Shown here one piece after another: positions 16,705-16,988 of a stretch of DNA of 16,988 nt. Origin of the DNA: DASPXY01 sp038227745. GTDB lineage: Bacteria > Planctomycetota > Planctomycetia > Gemmatales > Gemmataceae. Position numbers and translations under genes: made by a program. The stretch is from positions 1 through 16,988 of the forward strand of contig JBBRPS010000114.1 of the NCBI GenBank assembly GCA_038227745.1, given 5' to 3'. Within the stretch, counting starts at the first letter, position 1, and each line of letters opens with the position of its first letter. The notes under the pieces are model-generated. The model saw nothing but the letters and a program-made list of their open reading frames with translations. It had not been told where the DNA came from and did no database searches.

Positions 16705-16935
16705 TTACAGGAACGCCGACCGTCGGAATCCTTGCGCGGGCAGTATTGCTTCCCGTTGAACACGCAGGCTGTGTATTCCCACACCTCCTGCGGTGCTCAG
16801 GTGGTAGAGCCACCTGTACAGGCGGTCCCAGTAATGGCGCACCAGGACGGCGAACGCCTCGCGCGAGCCCTGCTGGGCCTGGCGAATGTGCTCATGTTCG
16901 TCAGGTGTGATCACGCGGGTGACCGTTGCTTCCAC
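16705..16935 (-). pseudogene. Truncated ECF sigma factor copy
   Basis: The frame starts at GTG 16935 and encodes residues 1-47 of the sigma factor at 14865 without an amino-acid change (MEATVTRVITPDEHEHIRQA through LYHLS). It then leaves homology at 16796 and ends 29 unrelated residues later. Most of region 2 and all of region 4 are missing, so it cannot act as a sigma factor. Its upstream region continues to the window end, so a divergent gene like the one broken at 15032 may lie just outside. Confidence 0.9.
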
Positions 16936-16988
16936 ACAGGGAGAAACCCACCGGGGGTCGGTTCGTTGGCGGTGCCGTCCGTTTTTTC
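16796..16988. repeat. Direct duplication, right copy (cut by window end)
   Basis: Second copy of 14726-14918, in the same orientation. The left border follows an imperfect stem (GCAGG..CCTGC, about 16764-16791) and the TGCGGTG just before CTCAG. The match continues to the last base of the window with rising divergence beyond 16952. Confidence 0.9.

Noticed and set aside
16439..16813. Minus-strand open frame of 124 residues across the FG-GAP-like gene start
   Set aside because: It overlaps the better-supported gene start at 16602 in another frame and has no domain.

Overview
The window is GC-rich DNA from what looks like a planctomycete, most likely Gemmataceae. I infer this from the gene families: ECF sigma factors beside Ser/Thr kinases, anti-sigma factors with long exported helical tails, an LEGR-type secreted FG-GAP-like protein, and a CPQGHQWE/CPLCG N-terminus. 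The many long intergenic inverted repeats fit as well. This is recognition by eye; no database search was run. I found no tRNA, rRNA or CRISPR array.

Every intact gene is on the minus strand, so transcription runs from high to low coordinates. From the right: (1) 14865-12933 is a tight three-gene operon with ATGA overlaps, encoding an ECF sigma factor, a membrane anti-sigma factor with a zinc-binding N-terminus, and a small exported helical protein whose core resembles the outer part of the anti-sigma factor. (2) 12819-9395 holds three envelope proteins of unknown function: a Gly/His/Lys-rich secreted protein, a single-pass membrane protein and an anchored coiled-coil protein. (3) 9216-4801 holds an FHA-domain protein, a membrane Ser/Thr kinase, a small membrane protein and an ECF sigma factor with no recognisable anti-sigma factor. 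The last three form one operon, and the set looks like a phospho-signalling cassette feeding into transcription. (4) 4481-3333 encodes a secreted von Willebrand A protein. (5) 3264-233 encodes an OmpR-type response regulator overlapping its sensor histidine kinase.

The right end (about 14,870-16,988) is a decaying, rearranged stretch. It contains a plus-strand gene start broken in a C-run, a transposase C-terminal remnant, a five-repeat FG-GAP-like secreted protein broken in a G-run, and a second, truncated copy of the 5' end and upstream region of the sigma gene at 14865. The two sigma copies differ only by synonymous changes in the shared coding part.

Non-coding DNA is dominated by long, near-perfect inverted repeats with arms of 22-29 bp. 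They belong to at least five unrelated sequence families, and each lies just downstream of a gene or operon. The first 173 bases are a tandem array of one such family.
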